Shown here: piece by piece, positions 32,944 through 42,425 of the stretch
Layout of the letters: each line of letters starts with the position of its first letter
Position numbering within the stretch: the stretch's first letter is position 1
Assembly (NCBI GenBank): GCA_011392765.1
Contig: WYCW01000005.1
Span: forward strand, 62,001 to 126,000
Length of the DNA: 64,000 nucleotides
Direction: 5' to 3'
Origin: Candidatus Thiosymbion ectosymbiont of Catanema sp. Cochon2018
GTDB lineage: Bacteria > Pseudomonadota > Gammaproteobacteria > Chromatiales > Chromatiaceae
Made by a program: the position numbers and the translations under genes
Notes under the pieces: model-generated
Told to the model about the DNA's origin: nothing
Database searches by the model: none
What the model saw: only the letters and a program-made list of their open reading frames with translations

Positions 32944-33183
32944 GCGCTACTAGGATTCCTTGAGGGACCCGAATCTTTACAAATGAGTCAAGTTTATGCA
33001 GTGTACAAATCGGGATCGGGATCGGGATCGAAATTCCGATTGCGATCCCGATTTCGATCTCGATTTCGATCTCGACCTACCTTGGCTCTTCAACGGCTGG
33101 TTGGGTGTAGGAGATGGGGTCTTACGGGAGAGGGGCTTTTGGGGCATCATGCCTCGTCGGTCTGAGGCGAAACCTCGCTAGGA
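32944..33183. repeat. Hexanucleotide-periodic repeat element, best-preserved copy
   Basis: aatcgggatcgggatcgggatcgaaattccgattgcgatcccgatttcgatc flanked by ttgagggacccgaatctttacaaatgag and gcctcgtcggtctgaggcgaaacctcgctagg. Confidence 0.6.
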
Positions 33184-33427
33184 TCCTTGACGAACCCACA
33201 TCTTTGATGAATGAGACAAGTTTGTGCACGGTACAAAAACATTTCTGCCTCTTGCTTGGGCCGGAATCGCAAATCCTTTGAACCACGGAGGCAGACACGG
33301 ATAAACATGGATCACATCCGTGTCCGTCCGTGGTTCTTCGGTGCGGTTCGTTACCCGACCTGACCGAGATCAGCCAGCGAAGTTGGGAACGCCGGAGCCC
33401 TTCTTCCCTTGGGAGGGTGTCGTAAAA

Positions 33428-33455
33428 GTAGCGCAGGCGTCCCCGCCTGCGCTAC
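33428..33455. terminator. Perfect 12-bp stem hairpin gtagcgcaggcg-tccc-cgcctgcgctac
   Basis: Direct reading; function (repeat or terminator) unresolved. Confidence 0.4.
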
Positions 33456-33502
33456 TGAGATCCGCGGTATATAATGGATCACCCTAGGATTATCCCAGCG
33501 CC

Positions 33503-35044
33503 TTGATGCGCCAAAGCCTTCAGCCAGCCAAACTCATCCGCGTCGGGCTCGCCCTGGCGGTGGCGCTGTTGACCCTGCTCCTGTTGTGGGTGCTGCTGGT
33601 CCTGACGGATACCGCGTTCGATGTCTGGACGCGCCTGCGCGAGGGTCCCGGCTGGTTCTTCTATTTCTACGCCGGGGGCTTTCTCGCCATCAGCGCGGTG
33701 GGCGGGTTTGCCCTGTGGCGCCTGTTGCGACCCCGGCGTGGACGCAAGGTGCGGGCAACACGAGCCCAGGCGCCGCAGCGGGTGGATCGAAAGGAGCTGG
33801 AGCAACGCCTGGAGCGGGGAGAAGCGGCGGGCATGGACATCGCGGCGGTGCGCCGCGAGTTGGCGCTGTTCCGGAAGCGCAAGGACGCCGGCAGGATTCA
33901 CGTTGCTTTCTTCGGTGAGATCAGCAGCGGCAAGTCCTCGCTGATCAAGGCCCTGTTGCCGGAGGCAAAGCCGGCGGTCAGGGTCACCGGCGGCACTACC
34001 CGGGAGATCGCAACCTACAATTGGCGCAGCAGCGGGGGTGACGAGCTGGTACTCACCGACATGCCGGGTACCAACGAGGTCGGTGCGGGGCTGGATGAGA
34101 CCGCGCGGGCGGAGGCCATGCGCGCTCACCTGGTGGTCTACGTCTGCGACGGGGATCTGAGTCGCACCCAGTTCACGGATCTGAGCGCCCTCCTGGCCCT
34201 GGGCAAGCCGGTGATCGTCGCCTTGAACAAGACCGATCGCTATCAGCGGTCGGAGCGCGAGCTGCTCCTTGAGCGCCTGCGCGAGCGGTTGCAGGAACAC
34301 CGGGGCGAGGGTAAGGGTGCGCCGGCCCGGGTGGACTTGGTGGCCGTGCAGGCCGGAGGGAAGCGCGAGGTCCTGCGGGTACTGCCGAACGGGAGCGAGG
34401 AACGGGTAGTGCGCGAGATGCCGCCGCGAGTGGATGAGCTGCGCGCGGCCCTGCAGCGGCACCTGGACGAGGACCCGGAAGTCCTCGAAAAGCTGCGCGA
34501 TACCAGCGTCTTCGTACTCGTGGCCGAGCGTCTCGACGAAGCGGAGCTGTCATACCGCCGCGGGCGCGCCGAGGAACTCACCCGCAGCTATTCCAGAAAG
34601 GCCATGGTCGGGGCCATGGCCGCCATCACCCCGGGCTCCGACCTGGTGATCCAGGGTTATCTCGGGGTGAGCATGGTCAAGGAGCTGGCCAATCTGTACG
34701 AGGTCCCGGTACGTCGCATGGACACCGACCTGTTGCTGGAGCTGGTGCAGAAACGGGTCGCCCGCAGCACGACCATCATGCTCGCCGTGGCCGGAAATGC
34801 CTTGAAAGCCTTCCCCGGTCTCGGCACCCTGGCCGGCGGTATCACCCACGCCGCGGCTTATGGCATGATCTTCGATGCCCTCGGGAAGGCGGTGGCCCTT
34901 TCCCTGGAATCTCGCGGTGCCCTGCGGCCGGCCCAGGCGGCACAAGTATTCGAGGAGGGCTTGAGTGAAGATCTCGAAGCGCGTGCAAGGCGTTTTGCCA
35001 GACTGGCCCTGGACATCCGCAAAGAGCCGAACCCGGAGCGGTAA
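33503..35044 (+). CDS. Era-like/DUF697-type membrane-associated GTPase
   Basis: TM-rich N-terminus; G1 FFGEISSGKSS, G3 DMPGTNE, G4 NKTD. Confidence 0.8.
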   Translation: MMRQSLQPAKLIRVGLALAVALLTLLLLWVLLVLTDTAFDVWTRLREGPGWFFYFYAGGFLAISAVGGFALWRLLRPRRGRKVRATRAQAPQRVDRKELEQRLERGEAAGMDIAAVRRELALFRKRKDAGRIHVAFFGEISSGKSSLIKALLPEAKPAVRVTGGTTREIATYNWRSSGGDELVLTDMPGTNEVGAGLDETARAEAMRAHLVVYVCDGDLSRTQFTDLSALLALGKPVIVALNKTDRYQRSERELLLERLRERLQEHRGEGKGAPARVDLVAVQAGGKREVLRVLPNGSEERVVREMPPRVDELRAALQRHLDEDPEVLEKLRDTSVFVLVAERLDEAELSYRRGRAEELTRSYSRKAMVGAMAAITPGSDLVIQGYLGVSMVKELANLYEVPVRRMDTDLLLELVQKRVARSTTIMLAVAGNALKAFPGLGTLAGGITHAAAYGMIFDALGKAVALSLESRGALRPAQAAQVFEEGLSEDLEARARRFARLALDIRKEPNPER

Positions 35045-35051
35045 CGGGCAG

Positions 35052-36332
35052 ATGGCCGACCGGAGCCACCTGGACTCGGCGCGGGAGAGCCTGCGCGAAC
35101 TGGTAGGGGATCAGCGCATCCCGCCGCAGGTGCGTGAGTCCCTGGTCGACGACTACCGCCAGGTCGAGGCCATGCTCGAAAAGCTGGACCAAGGCCATAT
35201 CCACATCGCCGCCTTCGGCCGCGTGAGCGTAGGCAAATCCGCGATCTTGAATACCCTGCTCGGCGAGGACCGTTTCAGCACCAGTCCCCTGCACGGCGAG
35301 ACCAAGGCCAGCGCGATGGGTAAATGGGAGGCCTACCATACCGGCGGCGTCTATCTGATCGACACGCCGGGTCTGAACGAGGTCCAGGGAGATGAACGCG
35401 AGCGTCTCGCCCATGAAGTAGCCGCCCGCTCGGACCTGGTGCTCTTCGTGGTGGACGGCGATCTCACGGAGACCGAGATTCGGGCCCTGCGCGTCCTGGT
35501 GGGGGACCAGCGCCCCATTATTCTGGTATTCAACAAGATCGATCGCTATACCACGGACGAACGGGAGCAGCTCCTGGCATCCCTGACACTGCACACCCAC
35601 GGCTACATCGACGCCGACAACATCGTCTGCGTCAGCGCCCGGCCCACGGAGCGGCTGGTCGTCCTCGTGGATGCGGCCGGCAACGAGACCGAGACCCTGC
35701 GCCGGAGGGAGCCGGACATGGAGGCCCTGAAACAGCGCCTGTGGGAGCTTCTCGAAGCGGAAGGAGAGACCCTGGCGGCGCTCAACGCCTCACTCTTCGC
35801 CGGCGACCTGACCGACAAGGTGGGAAAGCGCATCCTGGAGGTCAAGCACGAGTTGGGGGCCCGGTTGATTCGGACCTACTGCATCACCAAGGGCATCTCG
35901 GTGGCGCTCAATCCCATTCCGATCGTAGACCTCCTGGCCGCCGCCGCCGTCGACGTGGGTATGGTGGTACACCTGTCCAGGCTCTACGGACTGGCGCTCT
36001 CGAAGACCGAGGCCGGGACCCTGGTCAAGACCATCGCTACCCAGCTGGCATTGTTGATGGGGACCGTGTGGGGCATCAACCTCCTGTCCTCCGCCCTCAA
36101 GCTGGGTACCGGCGGCCTATCCACCTTCGTGACCGGCACCGCCCAGGGCGCCGTCGCCTATTACGCTACCTATGTGGTAGGGCAGGCGGCGGAGGCCTAT
36201 CTGGCCCACGGCAAATCCTGGGGAGAGGCGGGACCCAAGGTCGTCATCCGCGATATTCTCGACGGCATCGATCGCGATTCCATCCTGGCCCAGGCCAAGA
36301 CGGATATCGCAGGCAGGTTGAAATCCGCGTGA
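35052..36332 (+). CDS. Second Era-like/DUF697-type GTPase
   Basis: G1 FGRVSVGKSAILN, G3 DTPGLNE, G4 NKID; hydrophobic C-terminus. Confidence 0.8.
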   Translation: MADRSHLDSARESLRELVGDQRIPPQVRESLVDDYRQVEAMLEKLDQGHIHIAAFGRVSVGKSAILNTLLGEDRFSTSPLHGETKASAMGKWEAYHTGGVYLIDTPGLNEVQGDERERLAHEVAARSDLVLFVVDGDLTETEIRALRVLVGDQRPIILVFNKIDRYTTDEREQLLASLTLHTHGYIDADNIVCVSARPTERLVVLVDAAGNETETLRRREPDMEALKQRLWELLEAEGETLAALNASLFAGDLTDKVGKRILEVKHELGARLIRTYCITKGISVALNPIPIVDLLAAAAVDVGMVVHLSRLYGLALSKTEAGTLVKTIATQLALLMGTVWGINLLSSALKLGTGGLSTFVTGTAQGAVAYYATYVVGQAAEAYLAHGKSWGEAGPKVVIRDILDGIDRDSILAQAKTDIAGRLKSA

Positions 36333-36720
36333 ATTGCTCTCCGAAAACATGATCTTGTTAGGTTGGGCAAAGCTCGTAGGATGCGGTGAGCGTGTGTTGT
36401 CCTTTCCGGACTGCACCACCGCCAGGCGCGAACCGCATCTTTGGACGGTGGGCCGTGTCCAACGAACTGTGGATGTCGGGCACACCGCCGTGGACCATAT
36501 GGATGGCATGAGGGTAGCCCAATAGACAACATGGACAATATGGACGGCATGGACTCGGGGGCACCCAGCGACCCCCGGTCCACGTGGTCCACTCAAGTCC
36601 ATGGAGTCCACGGCGGTTGCCACTGAACGGCAAGCTGCCTGATGAAACGCATCGGCGCGTTCCCGATATTTCAGGTATCGGATTGGATATCCGATGGTGC
36701 GCAATAGTAAGGCATCGTTG

Positions 36721-36867
36721 AGAGACTGTCTAAGAAAGGACCGTAGGCCGTAGGCTGGGTTGCGGCCAGGGACGGCCAAAACCCAGCAATACCCAAAGCT
36801 GGGTTTCGTTCCTCAACCCAGCCTACCGATTTAAAATCAATGTGTTAGTTTTCAGACAGACTCTTAG
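36721..36867. repeat. MITE-like element with agagactgtctaa termini
   Basis: Left agagactgtctaagaaagg; right ttttcagacagactctta; related ends near 3860, 11745 and 47700. Confidence 0.5.
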
Positions 36868-36870
36868 ATC

Positions 36871-37149
36871 ATGTCCAAACAAGCCGTTTTCACGATGAAG
36901 CTGGAGCCCGAACTGCACGCCGAGTTCATGGCCGAGGCCAAGGCCGCCCATCGGCCAGCGTCGCAGATACTCCGTGAGCTGATGCGCGAGTTCATGCAAC
37001 GCCAGCGCGAAGCGCGGGAATATGACGAGTTCCTGCGTCGCAAGGTCGAAGCCGGTCTGGTCTCGATGCAAGCCGGTCTGGGTCGGTCGAATGATGAGGT
37101 CGAAGCCGAATTCGTCGCACGGCGTGCCCGTGCGACGAGCCGATCGTGA
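36871..37149 (+). CDS. RHH/ParD-like antitoxin
   Basis: MSKQAVFTMKLEPELHAEFMAEAKAAHRPASQILRELMREFM; overlaps ParE-like ORF by 4 nt. Confidence 0.75.
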   Translation: MSKQAVFTMKLEPELHAEFMAEAKAAHRPASQILRELMREFMQRQREAREYDEFLRRKVEAGLVSMQAGLGRSNDEVEAEFVARRARATSRS

Positions 37150-37385
37150 GGGTTGTTTGGACGCCGGAGGCGCAGCAAGACCGTATTGATGTGTGGGACT
37201 ACATTGTGGCTGACAACCCGCTCGCGGCCGCCCGGATGGATGAGATTTTCAGCGATGCGGCGGCGAGACTAGCCGAGCACCCGATGCTGGGCCGGTCGGG
37301 AAAGATTCCAGGTACCCGCGAACTGATTCCACATGAAAGCTATCGCCGGCAGTGTTTTAATTTTGTTGTTATTGGCTTTAAATAG
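37146..37385 (+). CDS. ParE/RelE-like toxin, apparently truncated at the C-terminus
   Basis: RVVWTPEAQQDRIDVWDYIVADNPLAAARMDEIFSDAAARLAEHPMLGRSGKIPGTRELIPHESYR then atypical ending. Confidence 0.75.
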   Translation: MRVVWTPEAQQDRIDVWDYIVADNPLAAARMDEIFSDAAARLAEHPMLGRSGKIPGTRELIPHESYRRQCFNFVVIGFK

Positions 37386-37388
37386 AAA

Positions 37389-37729
37389 GGCTCTTTATGG
37401 ATTCCGGACTGCTCACGATCATGGAAGGCACCACCGGACGTTTTGGAGTGCGGCGGCAACCTTGACTCCCGCAGCGACGGAAACCCGCGGTATCTGTGTA
37501 ACCAAGGTGCCGCCATGGGCTACCTGCCCGCCGCCGCTTTGGATTTGGCGATGGATCCGTTCCCAACCAAGGTCTTGCGGCCAGGGAAAAGCGCCGTCGC
37601 CGCGGCGCGTAGGGAACCCGACACCCAGGTTTCCGGCAAACGCCGCTGGGCTTCCCCGTTACTGAGGTTCGATGTGGCCGCGCCGCTTTGCCGGCGCACT
37701 CCAAAACAGTTCGGAATCCATAAAGAGCC
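37389..37729. repeat. MITE family A (341 bp) with 8-bp target duplication AATAGAAA
   Basis: AATAGAAA at 37381-37388 and 37730-37737; termini ggctctttatggattccgg / cggaatccataaagagcc. Confidence 0.9.
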
Positions 37730-37737
37730 AATAGAAA

Positions 37738-39300
37738 TACCAAATTCATAACGATTCACAAATAATCCAATCACAATATCGTGCATTTGATTTAGTTCTG
37801 AAAAACAAATCGTCTTCCGTGCAAGCCGCTTGATCCGCGTTCGTAATGTTAAATGTTTGCGTTCTATTTTCTGCGTATTTTGTTTCCCAACAACAGGTTG
37901 CTCGGGATCTAAATGGCGCTTATAAGCACCCCACCCATCGGTGTAAAAGCGGGTAATTCCAAATGGCTCTAACAAACCTTTTAATTCAAGAAAAACCTCA
38001 TCGCGGCGTTTCCCGAAGACGGTAGTGGCAAATACCGGAGTGATGTAGTAAAATATCAATTCTTAGTCATTCAAGGCAATGCGATTTTTAGCATCTATTT
38101 GGTACTAAATTTCGGCGGCCCTCTCCAGAATGATTCAGTGGGGTTTGAATAACTACCTTCAGGCATCAATTCAAGCACAGGGTTTGTCGCTATGATTCTT
38201 GAAAAGAAAGTCCACGTTTGCCGCAAATGTCAAAGTGAAGAGATTGTCAAGAATGGCACAAATGGGAGTGGCAGTCCACAATATCATTGTAAAACCTGTG
38301 GTGCTTATGGCGTACTTGAACCTCGACAGGATTATACGGAAGAAGAAAAAGAGATCATTATAAAAGCTTATCAAGAACGCTCCAGTATGCGCGGGATCGA
38401 ACGGACTTTTGGGGTTTGTCGACAAACCTTGAGTGCCTGGTTAAAAAAAAGGCAGAACAGCTCCCACCTCTTGAGAGCACGCTGAAACCAGTTGATCCTG
38501 GGCAAACACCAGTGTTGGAAATGGATGAGTTATGGTCTTTTGTCTTCTGCACAGACACCAAAGTTTGGATCTGGATTGCGTTGAATAGAGAGACCCGAGA
38601 AGTCATTGCTTATGCCTGCGGTAATCGCGGTGAAGAAACGTGCCGACTACTCTGGGACCGTATCCCATCCGCTTATAAAAAGGCTATTGTTTTCACCGAC
38701 TATTGGAAAGCGTATCAGGCCGTTATTCCCAATGAGCAACATCATCCTGTCGGTAAAGAAACGGGTGAGACGGCTCATGTCGAGCGTTGGAATAATACCT
38801 TGCGGCAGCATTTAGCCCGCTTCGTACGTAAAACATTATCTTTTTCTAAATGCCTCCCTATGCATGAGATTTGTTTGAAACTCTTCCTGCATCGCTATAA
38901 TACCGAATTATTACCATCTGTTGGCTAAGATTCCACTTACATATTAGCCACTACCCTTTTTTTAATTCATTGATGACGGTCACAGGGCTGATACCCAGAA
39001 CCCGTGCGGTATCACGAATGCCGCTGCCATTCAGTGTCATCTCAATGTTTTGGTGTTTCGTTTCTGGTAACCACCCTTTGTCAGAATAATCCTGGATAAA
39101 GGTTTTGCCCTCACAGGTCTGACCTTTACCTATAAAACGCTGCTTGCCGTTGCTAGTGTTGCCATGTTTCGTCACGTCAGTACCATTGCAGACAGGGCAT
39201 TTTATGGGGAGTAATACCATGGGAGTTTCCTCGGCTAAAGTTCTGTTCGGTTTAACAGACAATTATATCATATGATTTATAATAAAAAAACAAAATAATA
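37738..39300 (-). mobile_element. Degenerate IS1-family copy 3, interrupted by a second IS1-type element
   Basis: InsB C-terminal part 37738-38020 and InsA 38956-39262 match copies 1/2 with divergence. Confidence 0.85.
38021..38955 (+). mobile_element. IS1-family element of a different subgroup (935 bp)
   Basis: Ends ggtagtggcaaat / attagccactacc; InsA-like 38192-38485 and InsB-like 38416-38928 joined by an A8 slippery run. Confidence 0.85.
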
Positions 39301-39589
39301 ATACCACCCCGCTCACCAACGTCCGGCGCGATTGAACATAAACCCTGCACCGCGGTCGGCGCCTGACGCCGCCTGCTGCAGGCCCATTGAAATCGCGTTG
39401 CTGACTTGGCAGCGATGGATCACGGCGAGGTCGAGTTCGGGAAGGACAAGCCGCGGCTGGAAGGTCAACAGCACTCAACTGCGCGCCCTGTCCGACCGTA
39501 TATGCTCACCCTAGGCGGGGAAAAAACTACCTTGTGTTCAGGCGCAAAAAGTATATACTCAAGGTATATATACTGATAGGACCCAGGAT

Positions 39590-39820
39590 ATGGAAACGGC
39601 AAGGCTTTTCGTAAACGGCAGCAGTCAGGCTGTTCGCCTGCCCAAGAAGTACCGCTTCCGGGGTGACGAGGTGGTCATCAGGCACTTGGGCAACGCCGTG
39701 GTGCTGTTGCCCAAGGACGACCCGTGGCAGGTCATGTTCGATGCCCTCGCCGAGTCTCCGGAAGATTTTGCCATCTCCCGTGAGCAACCGGAGTTGCAGG
39801 AGCGGGAGCCTATCGGGTGA
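39590..39820 (+). CDS. vapB: VapB-type (AbrB fold) antitoxin
   Basis: METARLFVNGSSQAVRLPKKYRFRGDEVVIRHLGNAVVLLP. Confidence 0.88.
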   Translation: METARLFVNGSSQAVRLPKKYRFRGDEVVIRHLGNAVVLLPKDDPWQVMFDALAESPEDFAISREQPELQEREPIG

Positions 39821-40215
39821 AGATCCTCCTGGATACGGATATTTGCATCTATGCGATCAATCGGAAACGGCCCGCGGTCCTGGCGCGGGTCAGGGACTAC
39901 CGGATCGGAGAAGTCGGTATCTCGTCCATCACCTATGCGGAATTGCGCTTCGGCGTGGAAAACAGTGGCCGGGTCGAGGAGAACCTGGACCGGTTGGAAC
40001 GCTTCCTGTTGCCGCTGGAGATCGTCCCTTTCGATGCCGAGGCCGGCCGCCAATACGGTCGGCTGCGGACCGAACTCAAACGCGCCGGTTGCCCTATCGG
40101 CTCGAACGACCTTCTGATCGCCGTCCATGCCCTGAGCCTGAACGCTGCGCTCGTGACCAACAACATCCGGGAATTTACCCGGATCAGCGGTTTGCGCGTC
40201 GAGCAATGGGGTTGA
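39817..40215 (+). CDS. vapC: VapC PIN-domain toxin
   Basis: MKILLDTDICIYAINRK...SSITYAELRFGVE...GSNDLLIAVHALSLNAALVTNN. Confidence 0.9.
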   Translation: MKILLDTDICIYAINRKRPAVLARVRDYRIGEVGISSITYAELRFGVENSGRVEENLDRLERFLLPLEIVPFDAEAGRQYGRLRTELKRAGCPIGSNDLLIAVHALSLNAALVTNNIREFTRISGLRVEQWG

Positions 40216-40254
40216 TGCGGGTGTTCAACTCGAGCTTCATCGCAAAACTCCAAT

Positions 40255-40405
40255 AGGACAGGATTTACAGGATTACACAGGATTTACAAGATTCTTGTAT
40301 TTCCTGAATTTCCTACGTCCGATCACGCGCTTACCAAACCGGCAAGTGCTCTTCACAACAAAAAATCCTGTTAATCCTGAACATCCTGTTAATCCTGTAC
40401 TATTC
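40255..40405. repeat. Palindromic caggattnacaggat repeat between convergent vapBC pairs
   Basis: gacaggatttacaggattacacaggatttac...aaaatcctgttaatcctgaacatcctgttaatcctg. Confidence 0.6.
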
Positions 40406-40808
40406 CGAGCCAGTTTTCCACGGACAGACCCGGCACACGGGAGAATTCTCGTTCATTTGCAGTGACCAGGATCAGACCGAGGGCCAGGGATTGAGCGGCG
40501 ATGAGCATATCATTGCCGCCAATGGGTGTACCCGCGCGCTCCAGGGTCAATCGCAACCCTGCGTAGTGCTCGTCGACGGGCGCTTCCAATGGAAGAATGT
40601 CCAGTGCCGACAGGACCGTTTCGACCTGTGACGAGAGACGTTTCGATCCTTTCTTGCACGCGCCGAAGCGCAGCTCCGCGCTGACGACGAGACTGGTGCA
40701 GACGGTCTCCTCGCCGACCGCCTCGATCCGTTGCGCAATCGGCCCCTTGGGGTTGCGAACGAGATCGGACAGAATGTTGGTATCGAGGAGATACCGTTTT
40801 CCTTTCAT
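40389..40808 (-). CDS. vapC: VapC PIN-domain toxin (second pair)
   Basis: KRYLLDTNILSDLVRNPKG...SAELRFGACKKGS...GGNDMLIAAQSLALGLILVTANEREFSRVPGLSVENW. Confidence 0.9.
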   Translation of the reverse strand: MKGKRYLLDTNILSDLVRNPKGPIAQRIEAVGEETVCTSLVVSAELRFGACKKGSKRLSSQVETVLSALDILPLEAPVDEHYAGLRLTLERAGTPIGGNDMLIAAQSLALGLILVTANEREFSRVPGLSVENWLGIVQD

Positions 40809-40817
40809 GACCAGAGC

Positions 40818-41051
40818 TCACAATGCAACCTCCGCGGGGGGCGGGTCCTGGATTTCCGGGAAATCTTCGTTCAAGGGTTCGAGGGTGGCGAGTACCGCAA
40901 GCAGGGATGGACGGGCAAGGGGTTCCACGACAAGTCGATCCCCTTCCTTACTGATAACGGCCTCATCTCCCGGCAACTCGAAGTCACGCGGAATCCGTAA
41001 CGCTTGGTTGCGACCGTTCTTGAATAATCGGACATGGCGTTCGGTGTGCAT
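40818..41051 (-). CDS. vapB: VapB-type antitoxin (second pair)
   Basis: MHTERHVRLFKNGRNQALRIPRDFELPGDEAVI. Confidence 0.85.
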   Translation of the reverse strand: MHTERHVRLFKNGRNQALRIPRDFELPGDEAVISKEGDRLVVEPLARPSLLAVLATLEPLNEDFPEIQDPPPAEVAL

Positions 41052-41098
41052 CGTACAGTCTCCCTCTTGTTTTGGCCTATGCCTTAGCATATGTTAGC

Positions 41099-42325
41099 AT
41101 GCTTATACGACATATCAAATTGAAAGGCCTGCTCTCGTTCGGGCCGGACACCCAAGCCCTGGACCTGGGGCCGCTGAATGTCCTGATCGGTCCCAACGGC
41201 TCCGGCAAATCCAACCTCATCGAGGCGATCGGCCTGCTTCAGGCCGCCCCCAGGGACCTCACCGCGCCGATCCGGGAGGAAGGAGGGGTCCGCGCTTGGA
41301 TCTGGCAGGGTGAGGCCGCAAGCGGGGCTTTCTATTTCAATGATAGTTTTTTCGGTGATGGTTTTTGGGTTGAGAATAAGGCATCGTCCCCCCGAATTGA
41401 GGTGGTCTTGGAATACTCGAAGGGGTCACAGGTACTGCGATACCATCTGGGGTTCGCGGAGCGGGGGCAACGATTCGAGCTGACCGAGGAGCGGATAGAG
41501 AGCGAGCAACCGGATTCGGGTCACCATAAACCCTATATCTACTTTCATACGCGCGGTGGCCGTGCGGTACTGACCGACAAAAACGCGAGGCAACACGAGT
41601 TGCGCCCGGAGGAGATCGATCCGGGGCAATCCATCCTGGCCCAGCGTAAGGACCCCGATCACTACCCGGCGCTGACCTACCTGGGTGAAGTCTTCGGCCG
41701 CATCCGGCTGTACCGCGAGTGGTCCTTTGGCCGTAATACAGCGCCGCGCCGACCCCAACCGGCCGACCTGCCCAACAATTTCCTTAGCGAAGACGGTAAG
41801 AATCTGGGGCTGGTCCTGAATCGGCTGCAACGGGAGCCGCAGGCCAAGGGCCGGATACTGGAGGCCCTGCGCCGGCTCTATGCGGAGGTAACCGACTTCG
41901 CCGTAATCATCGAGGGCGGAACGGTCCAGGTCTTCCTCCAGGAAGGACCGATCATGGTCCCGGCGACCCGCCTGTCGGACGGCACCCTGCGTTATTTGTG
42001 CCTGCTTGCGATCCTGTGCCACCCGGCCCCGCCGCCCCTGGTCTGCATCGAAGAACCGGAGCTGGGTCTGCACCCCGATATCCTGCCCGCGCTCGGCGAT
42101 CTACTGCACGAGGCATCGGAACGCTGCCAGCTCGTAGTTACGACCCACTCGGATGTCCTGGTGGATGCCTTGACCGATACACCGGATACGGTGGTGGTCT
42201 GTGAAAAGTATGGAGGCCAAACCCATATGCGCCGCTTGGACAAGGCCGATCTTGCTGCCTGGTTGGAGCGTTACAGCCTTGGGGAGTTGTGGCGTAAAGG
42301 TGAGCTGGGAGGCAACCGCTGGTGA
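41099..42325 (+). CDS. AAA_21/OLD-like ATPase
   Basis: NVLIGPNGSGKSNLIEAI ... CIEEPELGLHPDILPALGDLL ... VVTTHSDVLVDAL. Confidence 0.88.
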   Translation: MLIRHIKLKGLLSFGPDTQALDLGPLNVLIGPNGSGKSNLIEAIGLLQAAPRDLTAPIREEGGVRAWIWQGEAASGAFYFNDSFFGDGFWVENKASSPRIEVVLEYSKGSQVLRYHLGFAERGQRFELTEERIESEQPDSGHHKPYIYFHTRGGRAVLTDKNARQHELRPEEIDPGQSILAQRKDPDHYPALTYLGEVFGRIRLYREWSFGRNTAPRRPQPADLPNNFLSEDGKNLGLVLNRLQREPQAKGRILEALRRLYAEVTDFAVIIEGGTVQVFLQEGPIMVPATRLSDGTLRYLCLLAILCHPAPPPLVCIEEPELGLHPDILPALGDLLHEASERCQLVVTTHSDVLVDALTDTPDTVVVCEKYGGQTHMRRLDKADLAAWLERYSLGELWRKGELGGNRW

Positions 42326-42425
42326 GTATAAAAGTGTACGTGGAGGGGGGCGGGGATACCAATGCCTTAAAAACCCGGTGCTGCCAGGGGTTCAGCGAAT
42401 TCTGAGGCAAAAGGCGGAGGGCTAG
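42322..42425 (+). pseudogene. 5' remnant of a DUF4276-like gene, frameshifted and cut by a MITE
   Basis: GTG start: VSIKVYVEGGGDTNALKTRCCQGFSEF*; restoring one nt gives ...FSEFLRQKAEG up to the MITE. Confidence 0.55.

Noticed and set aside
32938-33181. Arg/Ser-rich ORFs (SGSGSKFRLRSRFRSRFRSR; RDRDRNSDCDPDFD)
   Set aside because: Translation of the hexanucleotide repeat; no independent coding evidence.
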